Shown here: positions 43,515 through 51,923 of the stretch, one piece after another
Position numbering within the stretch: position 1 is the stretch's first letter
Layout of the letters: each line of letters opens with the position of its first letter
Assembly: GCA_021299465.1 (NCBI GenBank)
Contig: JAJTHB010000011.1
Coordinates: 1-64,000, forward strand
DNA: 64,000 bases
Source: Rickettsiales bacterium
Lineage (GTDB): Bacteria > Pseudomonadota > Alphaproteobacteria > Rickettsiales > SXRF01
Direction of reading: 5' to 3'
Translations under genes and position numbers: made by a program
The notes under the pieces: model-generated
Told to the model about the DNA's origin: nothing
What the model saw: the letters and a program-made list of their open reading frames with translations, nothing else
Database searches by the model: none

Positions 43515-45788
43515 TCATAGCGATAACACAACATTCCTTGCCGGATAACATTGATGCAGATCACAAGGCTGGTAGCCAAGCATGAGCTTCATGGGTGGAC
43601 GGACTGGTAAGTCTGGCGATAGGCTAAAGCGGATACGAATTTGCGCTTCACCCTCATAAATATCACTTTGTGCAGAGAATTTATTGGCCGCAGGATAATC
43701 AATGGACTCAATGATTACACCATCACCCTGCAGATCACATTGGGTAGGAATAAGATGCGGTTTGCTTACGCTAGAAGCATTGATATGATAGCCCCGTCTG
43801 ATAATGAGCCGACAGGTGAGCTCGCCCTTCTCTCCCGGTAATATATCCTCAGGCACCAAGTCGCATTCAACCTTAACCGCTTCATCAGCGATCTGAGCTT
43901 TGTTTCCATCTTCAAACGGGGCAATGACAGGTCGCTCTTTCAAAGGCTCGAGTGAAGCAATCGCGGCTGCAATCATACTCGCTGACTCCGGCTGTATGCG
44001 TTCAATGCCGGAAAGAAAATACTCAATCATAGTTTCCGCACGCTTTTTATATGCAGCGCTGGCTGTCAACTCCGAGAGTGCTATCAAATTTTCAATCATG
44101 ACAGCATTTGCGCACGGCAATGTAGAGTCATCATGGCTTTTAATGCGCAGCAGCATGAGATTATCTTCTGCTACCGTTGCAAAATAACCGGGATGGAGAG
44201 GATCCGAGAACAAATCTTCTACGCGGCCAGCAAGCATCACCGCGGCCTCCAAAAACTCTTTACTTTGGTTGGCGCGATGCAAACTGATTAGCCCCTTGAT
44301 GAGGTATGCATAATCCTCCAGCGTACCATCAAATTGCGCTTTGCCACCTGCAATCACACGACATAGCGAGGATTCATTGCCAATCGCATACTCAAGCATA
44401 AAATTAGCGGCGCGCTCTGCAAGCTTGATATAGTGCGGATTAGCCAGCAACTTACCAGCATGAGAGTATGCATCGATCATCATGCCGTTCCAGCTTACAA
44501 TAATTTTATCATCTACCGGCGGAGCTTTTCGCATATTGCGTTCAGCAAGCAGCTTGTTCATGACATGCGCGACCATCGCCGATAGTTCGTCATACGGCAT
44601 GTTATTTTCGACCGCCGCCTGATCCATCGGCTTTCGCATAATAATCACCTGACCTTCGGGATGCTTATGGCCAGGAAATGATGGAATATCGGCAAGCGCA
44701 AAGAAATGAACAAAGAAATTTGCTTCTTCAGGTGTGAGAAGGGCTTCCAGTTGTTCAGGTGTCCACGCATAAAACGCACCCTCGACTTGATCCGTTTCAG
44801 CATCAATCGACGAAAAAAACGCGCCATTACCACTCGTGAGCGGCCCCGCAACAAAATCTAAAATACTTTGCGCAATATTGGCAAAGTAATGATTGCCGGT
44901 AAAATGAAACGCGTCAAGATAGCAACGCGCCAGCATGGCTTGGTTGTAGAGCATTTTTTCGAAATGCGGCACCATCCAGTCCTTATCCACCGCGTAACGA
45001 TGAAAGCCACAGCCGACATGGTCATTGATGCCTCCGGCAGCCATCTTGCCAAGCGAATGAGCGGCGATGTTCAGTGCTTCGATATCGCCGCTATAGGCAT
45101 GATAGTTTAGTAAAAACTGCAGGTAGCATTCATGCGGAAATTTAGGCGATTGATAAAAACCGCCGCTACGCTCATCATGATGTTTGCTGAAAAGCCGCCT
45201 AAGCTCGAGCGCCTGTTTGGTAATATCAATCTCGGTTGATTTGCTGGGTTTTTGATAAACCAGAAATGGTGTCATTGTCTTGGTAATTTCCAGAGCTTGC
45301 GCGCGAACCGTTTCCTCTTGCGTTGTCCACGAGTAATGAAGCCATTCCAGAAGGCGTGGAAAGGACGGTTTACCATATGATTCATGCGCACCATACGTAC
45401 CGCCGGCATAAAATGGCTGAAGATCGGGCGTAAGAAATACGTTGTTTGGCCACCCCCCCTCATTCGTCATGAGCTGGCGCGCAACCATGTAGAGCTCATC
45501 AACAGCCGGATGCTCTTCGCGATCAACCTTGATGTTGATGAATAAACGGTTCATCAGCGACGCAATGGAGAGATTTTCAAACACCTCGCGTTCCATCACA
45601 TGACACCAGTAACAGCTCGAGTAGCCGACCGAGAGTAAGATTGGCTTATTTTCTTTGCGCGCTCTATTAATCGCCTCTTCATCCCAGGGATACCAAAACA
45701 CCGGATTGTGTGCATGCTGCCTGAGATAAACGCTGGTAGAATCAATCAGCTTATTGGCAAATGCCGGATTACGCTCAATCATCTCCAT
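43515..45788 (-). CDS. Thioredoxin-domain protein of the YyaL/SPATA20 family with an extra C-terminal DsbD-like domain
   Basis: The first 180 residues are a thioredoxin-like DUF255 domain with NPVFWYPWDEEAINRA and the redox pair SSCYWCHVMEREVF near 55. The middle (about 200-620) is an (alpha/alpha)6-type barrel like N-acylglucosamine epimerases, with the block GGINDHVGCGFHRYAVD and PHFEKMLYNQAML near 255-285. The last roughly 110 residues (about 645-757) look like the N-terminal domain of DsbD: ELTCRLIIRRGYHINASS and YQPCDLHQCYPARNVVL with paired Cys. The usual protein ends before this. No signal peptide. Biochemical role unknown. It follows the NUDIX gene by three bases. Confidence 0.85.
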   Translation of the reverse strand: MEMIERNPAFANKLIDSTSVYLRQHAHNPVFWYPWDEEAINRARKENKPILLSVGYSSCYWCHVMEREVFENLSIASLMNRLFINIKVDREEHPAVDELYMVARQLMTNEGGWPNNVFLTPDLQPFYAGGTYGAHESYGKPSFPRLLEWLHYSWTTQEETVRAQALEITKTMTPFLVYQKPSKSTEIDITKQALELRRLFSKHHDERSGGFYQSPKFPHECYLQFLLNYHAYSGDIEALNIAAHSLGKMAAGGINDHVGCGFHRYAVDKDWMVPHFEKMLYNQAMLARCYLDAFHFTGNHYFANIAQSILDFVAGPLTSGNGAFFSSIDAETDQVEGAFYAWTPEQLEALLTPEEANFFVHFFALADIPSFPGHKHPEGQVIIMRKPMDQAAVENNMPYDELSAMVAHVMNKLLAERNMRKAPPVDDKIIVSWNGMMIDAYSHAGKLLANPHYIKLAERAANFMLEYAIGNESSLCRVIAGGKAQFDGTLEDYAYLIKGLISLHRANQSKEFLEAAVMLAGRVEDLFSDPLHPGYFATVAEDNLMLLRIKSHDDSTLPCANAVMIENLIALSELTASAAYKKRAETMIEYFLSGIERIQPESASMIAAAIASLEPLKERPVIAPFEDGNKAQIADEAVKVECDLVPEDILPGEKGELTCRLIIRRGYHINASSVSKPHLIPTQCDLQGDGVIIESIDYPAANKFSAQSDIYEGEAQIRIRFSLSPDLPVRPPMKLMLGYQPCDLHQCYPARNVVLSL

Positions 45789-45791
45789 GGA

Positions 45792-46385
45792 TTACTCCTT
45801 ATAGAATAAGGAGAGTTTAGCATCGATATCACTTAGGATATAACGATGATCCTCTCTGCCAATTGCAGTAAATTCCGAGAGCTCAAACCATCTGCATTCA
45901 GCCGTTGTGGAGGCTATTTCATTTGCCGGGAGAAAATCCTTCTCATCCTTTATTTCGGCGGCATAGAGCCACATGGATTTACTCCGGCCAGTGGTCACCG
46001 ATGCAAAACCATAACCGCCTAGCTCGATAATACGGATAACATTGGATAGCTTGAGGCCCATTTCCTCAATGCCTTCACGCAAAGCTGTTTGCAAAAGTGT
46101 TTCGACCTTTGGCAAGCGATCAGCTGGTTTTCGAATGTCATGCCAACCATGCTCCTTCGAAAAATGCATACGCGTACCCTTACATATTTGAAACGGAGCG
46201 TCGCCAAGACCGGCAATTTTAGAGGCTGGACGCATCATATAATGGCGCCGTGGCATACCACGCATAAAGGGAATCACGCCCGCTTTATTATGGTTTTCCA
46301 TGCCGGTTCTGCCATCCTCCGCAACCATCGTGCTTTGGCTTATCTGTTGCAGAAACTGGGAAATCGAGGCATGAGTATCGTCCAT
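45792..46385 (-). CDS. NUDIX hydrolase
   Basis: About 197 residues. The Nudix box reads ETLLQTALREGIEEMGLKL near residue 105-123; the core REGIEEMGL and the preceding Glu are intact, but the first Gly of the canonical box is Asp, so metal geometry should hold while the loop differs. Substrate is unknown; a long N-terminal region with KGTRMHFSKEHGWHDIRK precedes it. Start uncertain: ATG 46385 is taken here, and a TTG at 46421 only three bases from the divergent exoD-like start is possible. Cotranscribed with the thioredoxin-domain gene (three-base gap). Confidence 0.82.
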   Translation of the reverse strand: MDDTHASISQFLQQISQSTMVAEDGRTGMENHNKAGVIPFMRGMPRRHYMMRPASKIAGLGDAPFQICKGTRMHFSKEHGWHDIRKPADRLPKVETLLQTALREGIEEMGLKLSNVIRIIELGGYGFASVTTGRSKSMWLYAAEIKDEKDFLPANEIASTTAECRWFELSEFTAIGREDHRYILSDIDAKLSLFYKE

Positions 46386-46424
46386 ATCATTATTGCTAAC
46401 AAACTCGCCTAAGAAAGACAACCT

Positions 46425-47042
46425 GTGAGAGATGAAAACGAAAAAAGCTCCGACGTACTGAGCGATCTGCTAAGAGAACATTCAGGCGAGACCATCAGCA
46501 TGCATGATATTACTGAAGGGCTTCGTGATCGAGGCTTTGCAGTATTATTACTACTCTTTGCCTTTCCGATGGCATTGCCATTGCCCTACCCGCCTGGCTT
46601 TAGCTCACTGGTAAGCCTGCCACTGCTTTTTTTATCGATGCAAATGACGTTTGGACGCCAAAGCCTGTACCTGCCAAAGTTTGTTGGCCGTAAAACCATG
46701 AGAACCGAATCATTGCGAGCGGTCATTGGCAAAGTGCTGCCTTATCTACAGAAGCTCGAGCTTTATTTTAAACCTAACCGCGAACATTTTTTCAGTAGCC
46801 GTATGGAGCAATTAATCGGCTTTTTTTCACTAATATTAGCATGCTGTATTCTGCTGCCGCTTTCGGTGCTTAGCAATACGATTCCCGCCGCCGGCATCAG
46901 CATTATGGCCCTTGGCATGTTAGAGCGTGACGGAAGAGCAGTTATCGCTGGTTTTGTGGTCGGGTTAATTGGATTTATCGTTACCATCCTGGCGGTCGCG
47001 GTGATTTTCTTTGGCGCCAAAGCGATTATCAGCGGCCTATGA
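46425..47042 (+). CDS. ExoD-family membrane protein
   Basis: 205 residues of the exopolysaccharide-synthesis ExoD family. N-terminal soluble block SDVLSDLLREHSGETISMHD, then the hallmark GLRDRGFAVLLLLFAFPMAL and PYPPGFSSLVSLPLLFLSMQM near 33-75, and two further hydrophobic regions (about 130-160 and 172-200). ExoD of Sinorhizobium affects exopolysaccharide and alkali tolerance by an unknown mechanism. The start is GTG 46425. It overlaps the phosphatase gene by four bases (ATGA). Confidence 0.85.
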   Translation: MRDENEKSSDVLSDLLREHSGETISMHDITEGLRDRGFAVLLLLFAFPMALPLPYPPGFSSLVSLPLLFLSMQMTFGRQSLYLPKFVGRKTMRTESLRAVIGKVLPYLQKLELYFKPNREHFFSSRMEQLIGFFSLILACCILLPLSVLSNTIPAAGISIMALGMLERDGRAVIAGFVVGLIGFIVTILAVAVIFFGAKAIISGL

Positions 47043-47848
47043 ACGATCAGAAGATCATAGCATTCATGCATAAACTAGCCGATGAGGCAGGCATCATCGC
47101 GCGTCGCTATTTCAGGTCTGGCATCACATCAACACTTAAAGCAGACCAAAGCCCGGTTACACTGGCTGATCAGGAGATCGAGCATAAGATCAGAGAACTC
47201 ATCAGAGGCCATTTTCCTGATCACGGCATTCTTGGCGAAGAAGAAGAAGCGCATTTACCGGATGCACCTTATCAATGGGTGATCGACCCAATCGACGGCA
47301 CACGCGCCTTCATGGCAGGTATTGCTACCTTCACCACACTGATTGCGCTCTGCGAAAATGGCGTGCCGATCACCGGTATCATTGACCAGCCGATCCTGAA
47401 TGAGCGCTGGGTTGGAAAACCTAATAGTGTCATTCCGAGCGCAAGCGAGGAATCTTTGATAGATAAGATCCCTCGACTCCCCCCGCAGCAAGTGCGGGGT
47501 GCGCTCGGGATGACATCCCTTGCCACCACCTCAACCGCCTATTTCACGCCTACTGAAAGAACCGCTTTTGACCTGCTGCAAAAAAATGCGGCGAGCACGC
47601 TGCTCGGCGGCGATGCGTATCTTTATGCGATGCTGGCGAGCGGACATCTGGATGTGGTGGTAGATAGCGGCCTAAAACCTTATGATTTCGCTGCGCTGGT
47701 ACCGGTTGTAACATCACATGGTTGTATGATCACCGATTGGCAGGGAAAGCCGCTGACGCTTGCCTCAAGCGGGCGAGTGCTCGCCGCTCGCACGGCGCAG
47801 TTGCATCATGAAGCGCTTGGTATCTTAAAAACAGCCCAGCCAGTATAG
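47039..47848 (+). CDS. Inositol-monophosphatase-family phosphatase, HisN-like, carrying an in-frame palindromic element
   Basis: 269 residues of the Mg-dependent IMPase fold. Metal motifs are GEEEEAH near 66, DPIDGTRAF near 83 and the late DSGLKPYDFAALVPVV near 212. GIIDQPILNERWVG near 113 is typical of the histidinol-phosphatase (HisN) branch, so the likely job is the penultimate step of histidine synthesis. Residues about 130-159 are encoded by a structured palindrome and replace or interrupt the loop that normally holds a conserved TTFNG-like segment; the frame stays open through it and the rest of the enzyme follows normally. It is coupled to the exoD-like gene, and its 3' end overlaps a convergent gene by 24 bases. 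Confidence 0.87.
   Translation: MNDQKIIAFMHKLADEAGIIARRYFRSGITSTLKADQSPVTLADQEIEHKIRELIRGHFPDHGILGEEEEAHLPDAPYQWVIDPIDGTRAFMAGIATFTTLIALCENGVPITGIIDQPILNERWVGKPNSVIPSASEESLIDKIPRLPPQQVRGALGMTSLATTSTAYFTPTERTAFDLLQKNAASTLLGGDAYLYAMLASGHLDVVVDSGLKPYDFAALVPVVTSHGCMITDWQGKPLTLASSGRVLAARTAQLHHEALGILKTAQPV
47428..47515. repeat. Cruciform palindromic element inside the HisN-like gene (RPE-like)
   Basis: An 88-base structured repeat. The outer stem pairs 47428-47443 with 47500-47515 (16 positions, one G-T). Inside are two hairpins: 47446-47456 with 47465-47475 (one mismatch, eight-base loop) and 47481-47487 with 47493-47499 (perfect, loop GCAAG). All three stems are well formed, so this is a repeat unit, not chance. 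Its translation in the host frame begins VIPSASEESL. The design matches Rickettsia palindromic elements, which insert in frame into genes. Confidence 0.85.
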
Positions 47849-48349
47849 TTTCAAAAGAAGCAGCCAGCGTTTCGCAGCGCCGTGCTTTTTCCTGTGAGCG
47901 GCGATCAGCTCGCGGGCTTTGTTCCAGTTTGCTGCGGCGGCTTCGCAATGTGCAGCCACCCATGCGCCTGCTATATCGTTAAGCATCGTGGGTTCATCAG
48001 GTAAGCGCGGATAACTGATGCGGTAGTGATGAACAAGCGCAGCCAGCGGGTCATAAGAAAAAGTGCCGCGCTGAACCAGCTCCGCGAGCGACTGCACCAC
48101 CGGATGAGCGCGAGGCGCGTCACCGGACTTTATTTGATCCAGACTTTCCTGCCACCACGCATAGCGAATATGCGCCGTTATCTCTTCTGAAACAGCCGCA
48201 TGAACATGGCGAAGCTCGGCATCAAGCGCGTAAAGTACGAGTAAACCAGAGCGTTTATCTCTTGGGATAAATAGCGCAGCAAGATAGTTATCGGGCGCGA
48301 GCTGGCGCACTAAATCTTCACAATAAGACTCGGTAGTTGAATTTTGCAT
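47825..48349 (-). CDS. Squalene/phytoene-synthase-family protein, short
   Basis: Only about 174 residues from ATG 48349, versus roughly 270-300 for the family. It keeps the N-terminal block CEDLVRQLAPDNYLAALFIP, the Asp-rich YALDAELRHV (first substrate motif position) and YAWWQESLDQI, then a second region GAWVAAHCEAAA. It ends with a basic/hydrophobic RKKHGAAKRWLLLLKLYWLG and lacks the later catalytic part. It resembles the NDUFAF6-like branch linked to complex I assembly rather than a true synthase. It overlaps the HisN-like 3' end by 24 bases and diverges from the superoxide dismutase with 22 bases between starts. Confidence 0.75.
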   Translation of the reverse strand: MQNSTTESYCEDLVRQLAPDNYLAALFIPRDKRSGLLVLYALDAELRHVHAAVSEEITAHIRYAWWQESLDQIKSGDAPRAHPVVQSLAELVQRGTFSYDPLAALVHHYRISYPRLPDEPTMLNDIAGAWVAAHCEAAAANWNKARELIAAHRKKHGAAKRWLLLLKLYWLGCF

Positions 48350-48371
48350 CAAAAGAGCATACATACACCAT

Positions 48372-49082
48372 ATGAAAACCACCAGACGCGAATTTTGCCA
48401 GTTTGCCGCTGGCGCACTGCTTACCACTTATTTTGGAGGAACCATGTCACCTGCTCTCGCCGTAGCCAACCAACAGCCGACCAACGCCGCTTTCATCCTG
48501 CCGCCGCTTCCCTATGCGCCAACCGCGCTGGAACCACATCTATCGGCAAAGACTTTTTCCTTCCATTATGAGAAGCACCATAATGCCTATGTCGTGAACC
48601 TCAATAACCTGATCAAGGATACGCCGCTCGCCAATGCCTCGCTGGAAGAGATCATCATGGCGTCAGCCAAGGATCCGTCCAAGGCCGGTATCTTCAACAA
48701 TGCAGCGCAGGTCTGGAACCATACCTTTTACTGGCACTCCATGAAGCCGAATGGCGGCGGCGCGCCTTCGGGCAAGCTTGCCGATAAAATCAATGCTGAT
48801 TTCGGTAGTTTTGATGCATTCAAGGACGCATTCAAACAAGCCGCCACGACTCAATTCGGCAGTGGCTGGGCATGGCTGGTGCTCGATGGCGACAAGCTGA
48901 AAGTTACCAAAACCGGCAATGCCGACCTGCCGATGGCGCATGGCCAGAAGGCACTACTCACCATCGATGTGTGGGAACATGCCTACTATATCGATTACCA
49001 GAACCGCCGCCCAGACTATGTCACGACCTTCCTCGACAAGCTGGTGAACTGGGAGTTTGTAGAGAAGAATCTAAACGCCTAA
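48372..49082 (+). CDS. Superoxide dismutase (Fe/Mn type) with Tat signal
   Basis: Converts superoxide to peroxide. The N-terminus MKTTRREFCQFAAGALL has a twin-Arg motif and hydrophobic core with an ALA cleavage site near 34, so the long form should be exported folded to the periplasm. Metal ligands: His in FHYEKHHNAYV, His in WNHTFYWHSM, Asp and His in DVWEHAYYIDYQNRRPDYV. ATTQFGSGWAWL (Gln in that position) points to the Fe type. A second start, ATG 48444, has GGAGG just upstream and would give a cytosolic enzyme lacking the signal. Complete at 236 residues; its end overlaps the convergent unknown gene by 12 bases. Confidence 0.92.
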   Translation: MKTTRREFCQFAAGALLTTYFGGTMSPALAVANQQPTNAAFILPPLPYAPTALEPHLSAKTFSFHYEKHHNAYVVNLNNLIKDTPLANASLEEIIMASAKDPSKAGIFNNAAQVWNHTFYWHSMKPNGGGAPSGKLADKINADFGSFDAFKDAFKQAATTQFGSGWAWLVLDGDKLKVTKTGNADLPMAHGQKALLTIDVWEHAYYIDYQNRRPDYVTTFLDKLVNWEFVEKNLNA

Positions 49083-49823
49083 TCCTTCGACACCGAATGC
49101 TTTCGTTATGGCCGATGTGATCTGTCGCAGTAGCAACTCGTTACTTTGTTTTTTGCCACTTGGATTGATCTCATTAATTTTTTCTAGTAATAGACTGCGA
49201 GCATCAAAGTGAGTTTCGCCAAACCCACTATCTCCAGGGTGGCGCCACATCTCTTTATCAGTAGTGACCAGATTTTTCAGGAGCAGCTGAAGAGCTGCCC
49301 TTTGCTCTTCGGTGACAGTAACTTTAAATTTTTCCAGCCCGGATTCAAAGATATTCTGCGCAGCTTTTAGCGCATTTTCTTCCTGATCTTTTGTAATAAC
49401 CACCTTTACCTGACGATGATATGCGCCAGAAAATGATTGAGACGTGTTACCGGCAGCCATTTGTGGATTAAGCTTTTCGATAACGGCTTCATAGGCTTTG
49501 GTAATACGGTCTTTTGGCAGTGCTATTTCATCAAACTTTTTCTTTAATGATTCACTGTTGCGCAAGTCAATCCGAGGATTGCGCTCAACTAATATATTAG
49601 CATAACGTACGGCTCTTTCAAATTTCTCTCTGATATCCTGTAATTCAGAATCGCTTAGATTAAGACCATTAATCATCTCGTTATAAACAATCTCAAATTT
49701 CTCGAATGATAAAGGCGTATCAATGCTATTCACGCCATTATCGTTGCCAACTTTTTTACGCAGCAACGCATCTAGAGCTTTTTTGGTGATGCTATCGTTC
49801 CAACCCAACCAATCTTTAGCCAT
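49071..49823 (-). CDS. Unknown soluble helical protein
   Basis: 250 residues, no family recognised. Charged and mostly helical (SDSELQDIREKFERAVRYAN, EKINEINPSGKKQSNELLL), no signal peptide or membrane segment, no cysteines seen. Strong ribosome site (GGAGG, six bases before ATG). It sits alone between Mth938 and the superoxide dismutase. Convergent overlap with sod is 12 bases. Composition is lower in G+C than secD. Could be lineage-specific; a secreted substrate of the T4SS is possible but unsupported. Confidence 0.65.
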   Translation of the reverse strand: MAKDWLGWNDSITKKALDALLRKKVGNDNGVNSIDTPLSFEKFEIVYNEMINGLNLSDSELQDIREKFERAVRYANILVERNPRIDLRNSESLKKKFDEIALPKDRITKAYEAVIEKLNPQMAAGNTSQSFSGAYHRQVKVVITKDQEENALKAAQNIFESGLEKFKVTVTEEQRAALQLLLKNLVTTDKEMWRHPGDSGFGETHFDARSLLLEKINEINPSGKKQSNELLLRQITSAITKAFGVEGLGV

Positions 49824-49915
49824 AATAAACCTCCAGCGGCTGCTTATTATCCGTTATCTTCGCTAAATGTTGTGTGAAGATTGTGTGAATTTATTAATTA
49901 TTATATATCAGCCGG

Positions 49916-50284
49916 TTATATAGAAATAACCAGCGCCGCCGCTCTTCTTTCCTCACCAAGCAGCACATTATAGGTGCGGCAGGCGGCGCCAGTATCCATC
50001 ACATCACAGGCAATGGATTTGGCTTTCAGCGCGCCACGTATAACAGGTTCGATGGGGCGAATCTGCTTGCCGGTTCCGATAATCAGCAGCTCAACGTCGC
50101 TGCGCGCCAGAACAGGCTGAATGTGACTAAGATCAATGATGCCGTCTTTGATATCGACAGGCATGACGCAATCCGCAAAAACCAGCATAGAGCCAAGAAT
50201 GAACTCGCCATTAATCTTAAATCCGCCAGCGCCATAGCCAGTGATGAGTTGCCTGGATTCCTTGATAACCGGCGTAATATCCAT
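49916..50284 (-). CDS. Mth938/NDUFAF3-domain protein
   Basis: 122 residues of the DUF498 family, related to the mitochondrial complex I assembly factor NDUFAF3. Recognisable blocks: SRQLITGYGAGGFKINGEF, LLIIGTGKQIRPI and ACDVMDTGAACRTYNVLLGE near the end. In alphaproteobacteria it follows secD-secF. Here it follows secD directly by two bases and secF is missing. Proposed role is help with respiratory complex I or membrane protein assembly; function in bacteria is not established. Confidence 0.88.
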   Translation of the reverse strand: MDITPVIKESRQLITGYGAGGFKINGEFILGSMLVFADCVMPVDIKDGIIDLSHIQPVLARSDVELLIIGTGKQIRPIEPVIRGALKAKSIACDVMDTGAACRTYNVLLGEERRAAALVISI

Positions 50285-50286
50285 GT

Positions 50287-51870
50287 CTAGAGCGGCAGCG
50301 CTTTCGGCTTTGTACGGCGCAGCCAGGTGACAACCATCAGGCGCGTTACCAGCACGGCGGTAAAGAGCGAGCAGGTCACGCCGATGCCGAGCGTCACCGC
50401 AAAGCCTTTCACTGCACCAGAGCCAAACTGGAAAAGAATCAGCGCAGCGAGCAAAGTGGTTACGTGGCTATCAAAAATGGTGCCGAAAGCAATCCGGAAA
50501 CCATCTTCCACCGCTGCGTAGGGCGATTTGCCATTTCTTATTTCTTCGCGCATACGCTCATAAATCAGCACGTTCGCATCCACCGCCATACCCACCGTGA
50601 GCACGATGCCAGCAATGCCAGGCAGCGTTAGCGTAGCCTGAAACATGGCGAGCAGCGCAATGGTCATGAAGGCGTTCACGATCATCGCGATATTGGCGAA
50701 TAAACCAAACAGGCCGTAAAAAAGTATCATGAAGAAAACAACAAGGCTGATGCCGATGATGGAAGCTTTAGTACCTGCCTCAATCGAATCCGCACCCAGA
50801 CTTGGACCAACCGAGCGCTCTTCAATGATTTTAAGTGGCGCAGGTAATGCACCCGCACGAAGTAACAATGCCAAATCATTTGCAGATTCTGTGGTGAAAC
50901 TACCGCTGATAATACCGCTTCCCCCTAAAATCGGGGTACGAATGACGGGCGCGGTGATGATTTTATTGTCGAGTACAATGGCAAAAAGTTTACCGGTATT
51001 TTCTGTGGTAATTTCAGCAAATTTGCGCGCGCCTGCATTATTGAAGCGGAAAGCAACTACTGGCTCACCGGTTTGTTGATCGTAGCTGGCGTGAGCTTCA
51101 ACAAGCAAATCACCCGATAGCATCACACGGCTTTGAATCGCATATTTATTAGGGCGGCCACTACTATTTTCTTTAAGATCGGAAGATAAAATGCGTGTTC
51201 CAGGTGGCACAAGCCCCGCTTCGACATCAGACTGGCTTATGGACTCATCCACCATGTGAAAGGTCATTTTTGCGGTACGCCCAAGCAGACGTTTAAGTTG
51301 CTCCGGATCAGCAAGACCAGGCACCTGCAATAAAATACGCTCCATACCCTGACGCTGGATAATGGGTTCCTTAGTACCGGTTTCATCGATACGGCGGCTT
51401 ACTATCTGGAGGGATTGCTCGATCACCTGCTGCTTGCTGCGCTCTATCCAGCGATCATTGAAATGTACGCTATATTCCAGGTCATTTTGAGAAATTTCTA
51501 AGTCCGACTCGATCTTGTTTAATATGGCTGTGATGTCCTGCTCGGCAGTCGGCGCATCGCGCAAACTAAATACCACTTTACCGCCCGTTTGACTGAGGCC
51601 ACGATAACCAATACGTGCTTCACGGAAACTGGCGCGTATCTCATCCGCTAGATTGTTCATCTGCTCGCGAAGAAACGCATCATAATCCACCTCAAGCAAC
51701 AGATGCGAACCGCCTTGTAGATCAAGACCAAGATTCACCGCCCGCTTGGGAAAAAAATCCGGCAGCGCCTCACGCGTTTTCTCGGGAATAAAGGTAGGAA
51801 TCGCCATCACGACAAACATCAGGCATATGGCCGTGATCGTAATAATCTTCCAGCGCGGGAAATGAAGCAT
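50287..51870 (-). CDS. secD: Protein translocase subunit SecD
   Basis: Proton-driven motor of the SecDF complex pulling proteins through SecYEG into the periplasm. The 527 residues have a first membrane segment (about 9-28), the NLGLDLQGGSHLLLEVD block near 46, P1-domain VSRRIDETGTKEPIIQRQG, and RILLQVPGLADPEQLKRLLG near 183. RAGALPAPLKIIEERSVGPSLG near 330 leads into five C-terminal membrane segments (DANVLIYERMREEIRNGKS). It is complete. Usually secF follows or is fused; here the next gene is Mth938, so secF must lie elsewhere. Confidence 0.95.
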   Translation of the reverse strand: MLHFPRWKIITITAICLMFVVMAIPTFIPEKTREALPDFFPKRAVNLGLDLQGGSHLLLEVDYDAFLREQMNNLADEIRASFREARIGYRGLSQTGGKVVFSLRDAPTAEQDITAILNKIESDLEISQNDLEYSVHFNDRWIERSKQQVIEQSLQIVSRRIDETGTKEPIIQRQGMERILLQVPGLADPEQLKRLLGRTAKMTFHMVDESISQSDVEAGLVPPGTRILSSDLKENSSGRPNKYAIQSRVMLSGDLLVEAHASYDQQTGEPVVAFRFNNAGARKFAEITTENTGKLFAIVLDNKIITAPVIRTPILGGSGIISGSFTTESANDLALLLRAGALPAPLKIIEERSVGPSLGADSIEAGTKASIIGISLVVFFMILFYGLFGLFANIAMIVNAFMTIALLAMFQATLTLPGIAGIVLTVGMAVDANVLIYERMREEIRNGKSPYAAVEDGFRIAFGTIFDSHVTTLLAALILFQFGSGAVKGFAVTLGIGVTCSLFTAVLVTRLMVVTWLRRTKPKALPL

Positions 51871-51923
51871 TAAATAAACCTATTCAGTCAACCAGATGCC
51901 CGCTTGCGCAGGAATTGAAGCCG

